Source: Acidobacteriota bacterium
GTDB lineage: Bacteria; Acidobacteriota; Terriglobia; Bryobacterales; Bryobacteraceae
Direction: 5' to 3'
NCBI GenBank assembly: GCA_016213725.1
Contig: JACQZS010000138.1
Location: forward strand, 1-50,452
DNA: 50,452 nt
Position numbers and translations under genes: made by a program
Shown here: positions 1-8,419 of the stretch, in pieces
Layout: the number at the start of each line of letters is the position of its first letter
Numbering within the stretch: position 1 is the first letter of the stretch
Notes under the pieces: generated by a model
What the model was told of the DNA's origin: nothing
The model's database searches: none
The model's input: only the letters and a program-made list of their open reading frames with translations

Positions 1-2
1 AA

Positions 3-1463
3 TCCACCCGCTGCCACTTCTGCTCCAACGAGTGCCTCAGGACCTTCGTAGATATCCATGCCCCCGCGCAGGACTCCAGCCGCTTCATCCTAGCCACCTG
101 TGAAAAGGGCGAGGTGGAGGACGAAGGCCGCATGCGCGAAATTCGCTCCGCTACCGACGACATGCGCCGAAAGAACCCCGATCTCTCCGCATATGCGGCG
201 CGAGCAGCCTTTCAGATCCCCAGCCCCCCGGCCATCGACCCCCGCCTGCCCCGCTGGCCCCTCACCGCCGGCATGCGCGCACGGCGCAACCTTGTCCAGC
301 GACGCGCGACTCTCCGCATCGGCATGCCGAGAGTGTTGAACTTCTATTCCGTCGCGCCGCTCTTCACCGCCTACTTCCGCAGCCTCGGCATCGCCGCTAA
401 GAACCTCGTCTTTTCCAGCCACACCACTGAGGAACTCTATGCCGCTGGCGGCAAGCGCGGCTCAGTCGACCCATGCTTCCCTTCCAAGGTCGCCATCCCA
501 CACGTCCACAACCTGATCGCCGTCGCGCACGCCACTAGCCCCCTTCACGTCATCTTCTTCCCTATGCTCGACTGCCTGGATAGCCCTCTACGTGGTACTC
601 CTGCCAGTCGCGCCTGTCCCACCGTCACCGCCACTCCGGCCGCCGTCAAAGCAGCCTTCGCCCGCGAAAGGGATGAATTCCACGACCACGGCATCCGCTT
701 CGTCGATACCTTTCTCAATCTCTCCCAACCGGCCCTCCTCGAACGTCAGATGTACGCCGATTGGGCGCCCATCCTTGGGCTCTCTCCCAGGGAAAACCGT
801 CTGGCAGTGGAGGCCGGCTACCGCCACCTGGCCCAGTTTCAGTCGAAACTCCGCCAGCGCGGCAAAGATGTCCTTGCCAGCCTCGAGCGTGAAGGCCGGC
901 TCGGCATCGTACTTCTTGGCCGGCCTTACCACAACGATCCCGGCCTCCATCATGGGATTCCCGAGGAACTGCAGAAACTCGGCTACCCGATCCTCACTCA
1001 GGATGCCCTGCCGATGGATTCCGAGACTCTCAATCGCCTCTTCGGCGCTGAGGTCCGCGCAGGCCTCCTGCCGGACCCCCTCTCCGTCACCGACGTCTGG
1101 AAGAACGCCTACAGCGAGAACACCTCGCGCAAAGTGTGGGCGGCGAAATTCACGGCCCGCCATCCCAACCTCGTCGCCCTTGAAATCTCCAGCTTCAAAT
1201 GCGGCCACGACGCGCCTGTCTACAGCCTGATCGAACAGATTCTGGAGGCCTCCGCTACCCCCTACTTCAGCTTCAAAGACATCGACGAGAACAAGCCCGC
1301 CGGCGCCATGCGCCTGCGTTTGGAGACCATGCACTACTTCCTTACCCGCTACCAGGAAGACCTCAACTCCGCCGCCCCCCAGCGGTCTTCGCCCGTGCGG
1401 CTTGAGTGGTCTCTACACGCTGCCCCGAAAATCGACGTCCCGCTGGCGGCATTGCAGGCTTAG
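3..1463 (+). CDS. 2-hydroxyacyl-CoA dehydratase activase-related protein, C-terminal part (5' truncated by window)
   Basis: The reading frame is open from the first full codon at position 3 and the start lies upstream of the window; 486 residues are visible. The visible part opens with a cysteine cluster, CHFCSNEC, and continues into the DUF2229/HgdB-like region with the conserved pieces DPCFPSK, DCLDSPLRG, LLGRPYHNDPG and FKCGHDAPV, ending with the family-typical DIDENKPAGAMRLRLETM. Proteins of this family (often 1,000-1,500 residues) join an N-terminal BcrA/BadF-type ATPase, which would lie outside the window, to a cysteine-rich dehydratase-like part. Known relatives inject an electron into 2-hydroxyacyl-CoA dehydratases or benzoyl-CoA reductases, but the substrate of this fused form is unknown. 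The gene ends 3 nt before the FtsX-type permease, so the two are probably cotranscribed. The family assignment is firm; the reaction is not known. Confidence 0.85.
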   Translation, partial: STRCHFCSNECLRTFVDIHAPAQDSSRFILATCEKGEVEDEGRMREIRSATDDMRRKNPDLSAYAARAAFQIPSPPAIDPRLPRWPLTAGMRARRNLVQRRATLRIGMPRVLNFYSVAPLFTAYFRSLGIAAKNLVFSSHTTEELYAAGGKRGSVDPCFPSKVAIPHVHNLIAVAHATSPLHVIFFPMLDCLDSPLRGTPASRACPTVTATPAAVKAAFARERDEFHDHGIRFVDTFLNLSQPALLERQMYADWAPILGLSPRENRLAVEAGYRHLAQFQSKLRQRGKDVLASLEREGRLGIVLLGRPYHNDPGLHHGIPEELQKLGYPILTQDALPMDSETLNRLFGAEVRAGLLPDPLSVTDVWKNAYSENTSRKVWAAKFTARHPNLVALEISSFKCGHDAPVYSLIEQILEASATPYFSFKDIDENKPAGAMRLRLETMHYFLTRYQEDLNSAAPQRSSPVRLEWSLHAAPKIDVPLAALQA

Positions 1464-1466
1464 GCG

Positions 1467-3746
1467 ATGGCGCTGTTACGTTGGTCCCAATGGCGGCTCG
1501 CCTGGAGACTCGCATGGCGCGACCTGCGCGTCTCCCGCCGCCGCGCCCTGATCATGCTGCTGGCCGTCGCCGCAGGCACTGCCTCCGTTGTTGCCGTCCG
1601 TGCCGCGGGCCGCGCCATGCACGCCCGCCTCACCAGCCAGGCCCGCGAGTGGATCGCCGCGGATCTCTCCGTCTTCCTCCCCGAAGCTCCTTCGCCGGAG
1701 GAGTTGAGCGAGGTGCAAAATCTGGGCCTGCCGATGACCGAGGTCACCGAGTTCATCAGCATGATCACTGCGCCGTCTTCCGCCGAATCCACCCTCAGCT
1801 TCATGAAAGTCGTGGATCCGGATCTCTATCCACTGCGCGGCGCCATCGGCCTCTCCACTGGTCAGCACCTCCGCGCCGTTCTTCGCGGCGATTCCATTGT
1901 TGTTTCCAAAGATCTGCTGGCCCGCCTCAATATCTCAGTCGGCTCACCCATCCGCCTCGGCCGCGGAGTCTTCCAGGTAGCCGCTGCCATTGATATCGAG
2001 CCGGACTGGTCCGCCGGTGTCTCGACTGTCTTGCCGCGCGTCCTCCTCAGCTACGATCAACTTCGGCGCTCCGGGCTCATTCCGCAAGGCAGCGTCCCTC
2101 ACAAACTCCTTTTCACACTCGAGGATAGGGAACTGATCGAAGTCCGAGGGGCGCTGGAGCGCATCTTCCCCGAGGGAGAGGTGGTTGACTACCGCGATCC
2201 CGATCACGGCGCCGCTGTCGCTCTCGAAAGTGCACGCCGGTTTCTTGTCATCGCTTCCTGGCTTGTGCTGCTCTTCGGCGCCATGGCCATGGCCGCGGCA
2301 ATGTACCTGCATGCCCAAAGCCGCCTTGACGCCACGGCCATCTTCAAAGCGCTTGGCGCCAGGTCCAACCTCATCCTGGCCACTTACGTCATCCAGGTGG
2401 TCTGGCTGTCGCTCGGCGGCGGATTCCTTGGCGTCCTGGCCGCCATCCCGATGGCCCAGGCTCTAGTCAACCTCCTGCACCGTGTTCTGCCTGTCGGCTT
2501 TGTCGTGCACCTGGAACCTCGCCTCGTCCTGGAGGCCCTGCTCGCCTGTCTCGTCTCCGCCCTGCCCGCCGTGGCCGGGCCCATCTGGTCGCTTCGAAAA
2601 CTCCCCCCGCTGCCCGTCCTGCGGCGTCACGTCGAACGCGTGGCTGCCGAACCCCCCGTCGCTGCTCTTTGGCGCAGCCGCTCCATGCTGGCAACCATCG
2701 CCGGCCGGCAGCTCTTCCGCCGCGGCCGCCACACTCTCGCCATTGTCCTCTTCCTTGCCGCCGGCATTGCCGTGCTCACTGCAACGGCCATCTGCCAAAG
2801 CCGCATCTCCAGCCATGTTGCCGATTCCGTGCCCGCGCGAGGCTCCAACCTCTACATCATCTCCGCCGGCAGGGATCAGGTGAACGAGGCCGCGGCTTGG
2901 CTCCGCGGGCAGCCAGGCGTGGAAAGCGCCCTGGAGGCATTCCCTCTGGTCTGGTTGCGCTTGAAGCAGTACAACGGCGCCGCCGTCCAGCCCGGTTCCG
3001 GAATGCAGGTCCGCTGGCTCGCCACTTGCTCCGATCAGGGACGCCCCGGCGAAGTCCTCCTCTCGCGCGAGGAAGATACCTCCGGACTCCGCCCTGGCGA
3101 TGCCCTCGGCTTCGCCGTCAAGGGCCGCCTACTCGAAGCCCGTGTGGGCCGGTCTAGCCCAGGCTTCCTGAATGCAGTGATCTCCGTCCTGATCTTCGAC
3201 TGCGGTTCCTTAAGCGGCTTGCCCGTTTACTATCATGCGGCGGTTTCTCTAAAGCCCTCGGCGGAACAACGAGTGCGCGTCCTGCTCTCTCGGAAGTTCC
3301 CTCAGTTGCCAGTCCTGAGCCAACACGAGTTCACTGGGCTCGTCTCCCGAACCGCAGGGACGGCCGTCACTATGATGCAGTTGCTCTGCTGGTCTATTCT
3401 CATCCTCGGTTTGGGGCTCGAAGTGGCCCTCGTGGCGGCCACCCGTTCACTCCGCCAAAACGAAATCGCGATTTGGAAAGTGCTCGGAGCCAGGCCGGCG
3501 AAACTGGCCCGGCTCGTTGTGGCCGAGTTCGGGTTGCTCGGCATGGCGGCCGGTTGCCTGGGGGGAGTGCTTGGTACCATTGCCGCCAGCCTCATCCTCA
3601 GCCGGGTCGAGCGCCACTTGACGCTCGGATGGGACGCATGGATCTTCTCCGTCGCAGTGCTCGGTGGGACCCTTCTCAGTGCGGCCGCAGGCCTTGCCGC
3701 AATGGCTCCGTTCCTTCCCCGGCGTCCGATGCAACTGTGGAACTGA
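1467..3746 (+). CDS. FtsX-type ABC transporter permease
   Basis: A 759-residue inner-membrane protein with duplicated FtsX-like permease architecture. There is an N-terminal membrane helix at about residues 26-47, an extracytoplasmic MacB-like region, a three-helix core at about 258-370, a further helix near 424-447, a second periplasmic region and a second three-helix core after about 635. Each core carries the family signature before its second helix, FKALGARSN in the first and WKVLGARPA in the second. Such permeases move lipids, lipoproteins or peptides with a LolD/MacB-type ATPase, which is not seen downstream; it may lie upstream of the window. The ATG follows the previous stop by 3 nt. 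The next genes are on the opposite strand and point towards it. Confidence 0.85.
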   Translation: MALLRWSQWRLAWRLAWRDLRVSRRRALIMLLAVAAGTASVVAVRAAGRAMHARLTSQAREWIAADLSVFLPEAPSPEELSEVQNLGLPMTEVTEFISMITAPSSAESTLSFMKVVDPDLYPLRGAIGLSTGQHLRAVLRGDSIVVSKDLLARLNISVGSPIRLGRGVFQVAAAIDIEPDWSAGVSTVLPRVLLSYDQLRRSGLIPQGSVPHKLLFTLEDRELIEVRGALERIFPEGEVVDYRDPDHGAAVALESARRFLVIASWLVLLFGAMAMAAAMYLHAQSRLDATAIFKALGARSNLILATYVIQVVWLSLGGGFLGVLAAIPMAQALVNLLHRVLPVGFVVHLEPRLVLEALLACLVSALPAVAGPIWSLRKLPPLPVLRRHVERVAAEPPVAALWRSRSMLATIAGRQLFRRGRHTLAIVLFLAAGIAVLTATAICQSRISSHVADSVPARGSNLYIISAGRDQVNEAAAWLRGQPGVESALEAFPLVWLRLKQYNGAAVQPGSGMQVRWLATCSDQGRPGEVLLSREEDTSGLRPGDALGFAVKGRLLEARVGRSSPGFLNAVISVLIFDCGSLSGLPVYYHAAVSLKPSAEQRVRVLLSRKFPQLPVLSQHEFTGLVSRTAGTAVTMMQLLCWSILILGLGLEVALVAATRSLRQNEIAIWKVLGARPAKLARLVVAEFGLLGMAAGCLGGVLGTIAASLILSRVERHLTLGWDAWIFSVAVLGGTLLSAAAGLAAMAPFLPRRPMQLWN

Positions 3747-3800
3747 GCCGCGCCGCACCTTCGGAGGAACGCCGGCCGCGCGGAAGCCAATCCCTCATCG

Positions 3801-4226
3801 CTATTCCCGCCTCAGCCTCTTTGCCATCCGTACCAGTGACCTGCCCGCCGGACCTTTCTCCACCGAGAACTCGTCCATCACCGTTCGGGCGATCATCACC
3901 CCCCGGCCCGATGGCCGATTCCTGTTCTCTGTCAGGTGCGGGTCCGGGATGTCTGCCACCTGGAATCCCTCCCCCTCGTCAGTGACCTCAATGGTCAGAA
4001 CCTCTCCGTCCATAGCCACGCGTAAAGACACCTGCTTGCTCGCGTCGTAACAGTTGCCGTGCTTCATGGCATTGATCAGCACTTCGCGGGCAGCCAGCGT
4101 AATGAAATACTGCTCCGTGTCCCCGAACCCGGCCTCCGCCACATAGCGCAGCACTGCCTCCTCCACCTCATCAACGGTGTCCGGATTCGATTCCAGAGTG
4201 CGGCGCAATTCGGGCGGGGAGCCCAC
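3801..4226 (-). CDS. RsbW-like anti-sigma factor serine kinase (GHKL ATPase)
   Basis: A 141-residue protein with the compact histidine-kinase-like ATPase fold of RsbW/SpoIIAB proteins. The N box is REVLINAMKHGN at about residues 47-58; the G1-like box is VTDEGEGF and the G2-like box SGRGVMIAR. The family binds a sigma factor or other partner and phosphorylates a STAS-domain antagonist on serine. The start is GTG, supported by GGAGG six bases upstream. It lies 94 nt downstream of a STAS gene on the same strand, which is the natural partner. No sigma factor or PP2C phosphatase is in the window, so the regulated target is unknown. Confidence 0.85.
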   Translation of the reverse strand: MGSPPELRRTLESNPDTVDEVEEAVLRYVAEAGFGDTEQYFITLAAREVLINAMKHGNCYDASKQVSLRVAMDGEVLTIEVTDEGEGFQVADIPDPHLTENRNRPSGRGVMIARTVMDEFSVEKGPAGRSLVRMAKRLRRE

Positions 4227-4320
4227 AACTCACCTCCGCGGGGCAGATCGACAGTGTCTTTGGGCCCACTGTTCGCTGCGGAGGGCCCGTCCGGTCAGGA
4301 TAGTCGCTGCGTCCACCTGT

Positions 4321-4677
4321 TCACGAGTTGCCGGAAAGGGCCGAAATCGCATCTTCTCGCGTCGCATCGGTCTTGAGGAGGTCATTCACTCCCGTCATCT
4401 TGAACAGTGCCTGCACGCGGTCGGCTACTCCCGCCAGGCGCAGATGTCCACCGGCGTTCCGCACCACGGCGTTGCAGTTCACCAACACACCGATGCCGGA
4501 ACTGTCCAGATGATCGACGCCGGACAAGTCCAGCACAATCTTGTTTTTCTGTTCTTTCACCAGGTCGGTGACCGTCCACTCGAAATGCTGCAGCTGGTTG
4601 CCCATTGTCAACCGGCCGCTCAGCGAGAGTACGACGACACCGGAATCCAGATCACTGCGCTCCACGTCTAATGGCAT
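4321..4677 (-). CDS. STAS-domain anti-anti-sigma factor
   Basis: A 118-residue single-domain STAS protein. The conserved phosphorylation loop reads LDLSGVDHLDSSGIGVLV, with the DSSG serine pair at about residues 57-59, and the N-terminal strand has VVVLSLSGRLT. The frame is open further upstream to a TTG near 4866, but the ATG at 4677 has a strong Shine-Dalgarno (GGGGAGG, about 4-6 nt away) and yields the family's normal length, so I chose it. It precedes the RsbW-like kinase gene, suggesting a partner-switching module: unphosphorylated STAS protein would sequester the kinase. The input phosphatase is not encoded nearby. Confidence 0.88.
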   Translation of the reverse strand: MPLDVERSDLDSGVVVLSLSGRLTMGNQLQHFEWTVTDLVKEQKNKIVLDLSGVDHLDSSGIGVLVNCNAVVRNAGGHLRLAGVADRVQALFKMTGVNDLLKTDATREDAISALSGNS

Positions 4678-5066
4678 CTTGCCTCCCCTCAGGAAAACCC
4701 GATTCGAATCACAGGTTGATCCAGTGTATCCCAAAGCGGCCCAACCACCCAGCGCGTCCGGCTTTCGTGCACGCCCATTATGAGGAGTCGTGCCCAGTCG
4801 TTGGAGCCCAACTCTCGCCGCCCGCATCCCGGTTCGGAGCCGCTTCTTGCCCGCCCGGATGCGCAAGCGAATCCACTGTCAACTGTCGAACGGCGCCTCC
4901 CCCGTGAGATCCCGACCATATGCCCCCGTGTCCTGCTCACTATCAATCGGCTGTTGGCAATCGAATTCCAGCGCGACTCTCCAATGCGCAACGGGCCGTC
5001 GTCCTCGGAAGTTCGGACTACGAGCAGCCCTGCCACCGATTTATGCTAGATCAGCGGACTCGCATC
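4678..5066. other. 389-nt intergenic region between divergent genes
   Basis: This region separates the minus-strand STAS gene from the plus-strand FAD oxidoreductase gene. It must hold the promoters of both. The only gene-like signal I trust is the strong Shine-Dalgarno of the STAS gene at its left edge. A TATGCT at 5042-5047 could be a -10 element for the oxidoreductase gene, but I see no matching -35 element. Short open frames run through it on both strands but have no recognisable protein. Confidence 0.5.
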
Positions 5067-7025
5067 ATGAATCGCAGAGCATTTCTCACCGCAGCGCCTT
5101 TCACAGGTTACTCGCTCGCCGTCGACGCCAGCCAGCTTCCTCCCCGCGAAGGACCCCCTCCGGGCATCGACGAGATTCGTCGCCAGCTCGATCGCCTCGC
5201 CCCGCCTCCCGCTCAACGCCGCCGCTCTTCTCAGGAGCCCAAACTCCCCGCCGTCGATCTCTCTGCCGACTTCATCGTCGCCGGCGCCGGTCTTGCCGGC
5301 GTCGCCGCCGCCATCTCCGCTGCCCGGCACGGCGCCAAGGTCATCCTCATTGGCGACCGATCCGTCCTCGGCGGCAACTCCTCCAGCGAAGTCAAAATGC
5401 ACGTCTGCGGTGCCCACGCCATCCCCGGTTGGCGCGAAACCGGCCTCATGGAGGAACTCCGCATCGAAGACGCCGTCCGCAATCCCCAGCGCAGTTTCGA
5501 AATGTGGGACCTCCTCCTCTACGACAAGGTCATCTCCGAGCCCAACATCACCCTCCTCGTCGACACCACCGTTTATGGCGCCCGCACCACCAACGGCCGC
5601 ATCGTCGAAATCCTCGCCCGCTGCGATCGCGCCGAACTGCTCTATCGCATCCAGGGCAAATTCTTTTGCGATGCCACCGGAGACTCCCGCCTAGGCCTGG
5701 AAGCTGGCGCCGAAATGCGGCAAGGCCGCGAAGCCCGCTCAGAGTTCAACGAGTCGCTCGCCCCCGCAACCCCCGACGGTGAGACCCTCGGCTCCAGCAT
5801 CCTCTTCACTTCCCGTCTCCACCGCCGCCGCATGCCCTTCCAGCCGCCCCATTGGGCTCGCAAGGTCACTCGCGAACACCTCAAGTTCCGCAAGATCCAG
5901 GAGTGGGACTACGGCTACTGGTGGATTGCCTGGGGAGGCAATCACGACATCATCCACGACCATCAGCGCATCCGATTCGAACTCCTCTCCATCGTCATGG
6001 GTGTCTGGGACTACATCAAGAACAGCGGAGACTGCCCCGAAAGCGATTACTGGGCCCTCGAATGGGTCGGCATCCTGCCCGGTAAACGCGGCAGCCGCCG
6101 CCTCGTCGGAGATCACCTCCTCACCCAGCACGACCTCGAGCGAGGCGACATCGAAGACGGCGTCGCCATCGGCGGCTGGCCCTTCGACGACCATCCCCCT
6201 GGCGGCTTCGATCGTCACGATCTCCCGCCCAATAGGGCCGTCCACCTCGCCCAGCCCTACAACATCCCCCTGCGCTCTCTCTACAGCCGCAATATCCCCA
6301 ATCTCTTCCTCGCCGGCCGCAACATCAGTTGCACCCATGTCGCCTTCTCCTCCACGCGCGTCATGGCCACGCTCGGCAACGCCGGGCAGGCCGCTGGCGC
6401 CGCAGCCGCCATGTGCCTTGCGAAGGGCATCGACCCCCGCGGCCTCGCCCGCAATCCCCAACACCTCACAACCCTTCAACAGAGTCTCCTCCGCGACGAC
6501 CAGACCATCGTGGCGCGCACCAACCAGGACCCCCTCGACCTTGCCCGCCAGGCCGCTGCCGCCGCTTCCTCTGAACTTCCCGAAGCGCCTGCCGCCAACG
6601 TCATCGACGGCCGCATCCGCGACCACTACCGAGCCGGCAAGCGCATGGAAGTCCACCAATGGAGCGCCCGCATGGCCGCCGATGGCGCTTGGATCGAGCT
6701 CCGCTGGCCCAAGCCCCAGCACCTCAGCCATGTCCAGATCACGTTCGACACCGGCCTCCAGCGCCGCCTCATGCTCAGTGCCTCCTCCGCCGTTACCCAG
6801 GGGCAGATCCGCGCGCCACAGCCCGAGACCGCCAAAGATTACACCCTCTCTGTCCGCCGTCCCGGCTCCGCCCAGCCCTTGATCATCGCCACCGTCAAGG
6901 AGAACTACCAGCGCCTCCGCCGCCACACCTTTGATCCGGTGGAGACTGAGACCCTCCGCCTCCACATCAGCGCCACCAACGGCGACGACCTCGCGCGCGT
7001 CTTCGAAATCCGCTGCTACGCCTGA
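5067..7025 (+). CDS. Tat-exported FAD-dependent oxidoreductase (FAD_oxidored family) with C-terminal beta-sandwich domain
   Basis: A 652-residue flavoprotein. It begins with a twin-arginine-like signal (MNRRAFLTAAPFTG), followed by an FAD-binding Rossmann fold whose dinucleotide motif is VAGAGLAGVAAA near residues 72-83 and the family marker LGGNSSSEV. Later family motifs are LEWVGILPGKRGSRR and the C-terminal FAD-contact stretch NLFLAGRNISCTHVAFSST. The last 150 residues look like a discoidin-like sugar-binding domain (IELRWPKPQHLSHVQITFDT). I chose the ATG at 5067, not an upstream in-frame start, because it begins the signal peptide. It shares these motifs with two oxidoreductases in the 28-34 kb glycan locus. 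The substrate is unknown; a sugar or glycoside is a reasonable guess for an exported enzyme of this type. Confidence 0.82.
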   Translation: MNRRAFLTAAPFTGYSLAVDASQLPPREGPPPGIDEIRRQLDRLAPPPAQRRRSSQEPKLPAVDLSADFIVAGAGLAGVAAAISAARHGAKVILIGDRSVLGGNSSSEVKMHVCGAHAIPGWRETGLMEELRIEDAVRNPQRSFEMWDLLLYDKVISEPNITLLVDTTVYGARTTNGRIVEILARCDRAELLYRIQGKFFCDATGDSRLGLEAGAEMRQGREARSEFNESLAPATPDGETLGSSILFTSRLHRRRMPFQPPHWARKVTREHLKFRKIQEWDYGYWWIAWGGNHDIIHDHQRIRFELLSIVMGVWDYIKNSGDCPESDYWALEWVGILPGKRGSRRLVGDHLLTQHDLERGDIEDGVAIGGWPFDDHPPGGFDRHDLPPNRAVHLAQPYNIPLRSLYSRNIPNLFLAGRNISCTHVAFSSTRVMATLGNAGQAAGAAAAMCLAKGIDPRGLARNPQHLTTLQQSLLRDDQTIVARTNQDPLDLARQAAAAASSELPEAPAANVIDGRIRDHYRAGKRMEVHQWSARMAADGAWIELRWPKPQHLSHVQITFDTGLQRRLMLSASSAVTQGQIRAPQPETAKDYTLSVRRPGSAQPLIIATVKENYQRLRRHTFDPVETETLRLHISATNGDDLARVFEIRCYA

Positions 7026-7054
7026 CCGGCTATCTGCACCAGGGCGGCGATCCC

Positions 7055-8419
7055 TCAGCCCAACAGGTCCAGTGACTGCAGGCGGCGATACAGGTTTCGC
7101 TCGCTGATGCCGAGAATTCGCGCTGCTTCGCTCCGATGGCCGGAACAGGCTTTCAGGACCCTTCGAATGTGGCTCTTCTCCAGGTCCTCCAATGTCGGCA
7201 ACTCACCCTGCGCCGCCGCAGGCTGCTCTGTCTGGGCGCACAGTCCCCCGCGGACTCCGGGCGGCAAGTGTTCCGGCAGGATCTCCTGACCTTCACAAAC
7301 AACTACCGCCGCCTCTACCGCGTGCAGCAATTCCCGCACGTTGCCCGGCCACGCATGGCCCCTGATGAGCGACATGGCTTGAGGACTGATCCTCTTGCTG
7401 CAGCCGAATCGCTCGTTCATCACCCCCACGAAGTGCCGCGCCAACAGGCCCAGGTCTTCTCCGCGCTCCCGGAGCGGCGGCAAGTGCATTGTGATGGTGC
7501 TCATCCGGTAGTAAAGATCTTCGCGGAACAGCCCCTGGCGGGTCATTGCCGGCAGGTCGCGGTTAGTGGCTGCCAGCACGCGCACATCCACTCGAACTTC
7601 TGCGGTCCCGCCCACGTGGCGGAAAGTGGAGGTGTCCAGCACGCGGAGGAGCTTCGTCTGTGTCGGAGGGCTCACTTCTCCGATCTCGTCCAGGAAGATC
7701 GTGCCCCCGTGCGCCACCTCGAACAGGCCAGGCTTGGCTCGCTCAGCGCCGGTGAACGAACCTCGCTCGTGCCCGAACAACTCGCTCTGCAACAGACTCT
7801 CCTGCAGGGCCGCGCACTCCACCACCACGAACGGATGGCTCCGCCGCATGCTGCGCGCGTGAATCAGTTTGGCCACCCGCTCTTTGCCCGAACCGGTCTC
7901 GCCCGTGATGAGGACGGTCGAATCGCTGGGAGACACCAGGTCAATCAGGTGCAGCAGCCTCTTGAACTCGGGACTCTCGCCCACGAACGATCCGCTCAGA
8001 TCCGGCGGAGTCAATCCCCGCTCCAGCAGACTCGCGCGCCTACGCAGGCCGCGGCTTTCCAGCGCTCTCTGGATGCGGATCTGTAATTCGTCCAATGCGC
8101 AAGGCTTCAGCACATAGTCGAACGCGCCCAGCCGCACGGACTCGATCGCCGTGTCGATGGAGCCGTGGCCCGTCAGCATGATGACCTCTGCCGCTCGAGG
8201 CAGCTCCAGCAGCCCCTTCAGTACCTGCAACCCGTCCATCCCGGGCATCTGCAGATCCAGCAGCACTACTTCTGGTTCAAATTCAGGCGCAATTTTCAAA
8301 GCCTCCTCACCGCATTTCGCGGAAACGACTTTGAAGCCCTGCCGTCCCAACTCCCCAGCCATCACATGCCGGAACGCGGCATCGTCGTCCACCAGAAGAA
8401 GAGACGGTTCGTGCTTCAC
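7055..8419 (-). CDS. NtrC-family sigma-54-dependent response regulator
   Basis: A 454-residue regulator with the full three-domain layout. The receiver domain (about 1-120) carries the phosphoacceptor aspartate in LLDLQMPGMDG; the AAA+ domain (about 145-375) has the Walker A GETGSGKE, the sigma-54-contact loop GSFTGA (GAFTGA with serine) and the Walker B FLDEIGE; the C-terminus is a Fis-type helix-turn-helix (GHRSEAARILGISERNLYRRL). The intact loop means it should activate sigma-54 promoters directly. Its start overlaps the histidine kinase stop by 4 bases, so the two are translationally coupled partners. The likely target is the sigma-54-type promoter at 10445-10461 in front of the cytochrome operon. 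Confidence 0.93.
   Translation of the reverse strand: MKHEPSLLLVDDDAAFRHVMAGELGRQGFKVVSAKCGEEALKIAPEFEPEVVLLDLQMPGMDGLQVLKGLLELPRAAEVIMLTGHGSIDTAIESVRLGAFDYVLKPCALDELQIRIQRALESRGLRRRASLLERGLTPPDLSGSFVGESPEFKRLLHLIDLVSPSDSTVLITGETGSGKERVAKLIHARSMRRSHPFVVVECAALQESLLQSELFGHERGSFTGAERAKPGLFEVAHGGTIFLDEIGEVSPPTQTKLLRVLDTSTFRHVGGTAEVRVDVRVLAATNRDLPAMTRQGLFREDLYYRMSTITMHLPPLRERGEDLGLLARHFVGVMNERFGCSKRISPQAMSLIRGHAWPGNVRELLHAVEAAVVVCEGQEILPEHLPPGVRGGLCAQTEQPAAAQGELPTLEDLEKSHIRRVLKACSGHRSEAARILGISERNLYRRLQSLDLLG

Noticed and set aside
5739..6965. A 408-codon minus-strand open frame
   Set aside because: Antisense to the Tat-exported FAD oxidoreductase and without recognisable motifs.
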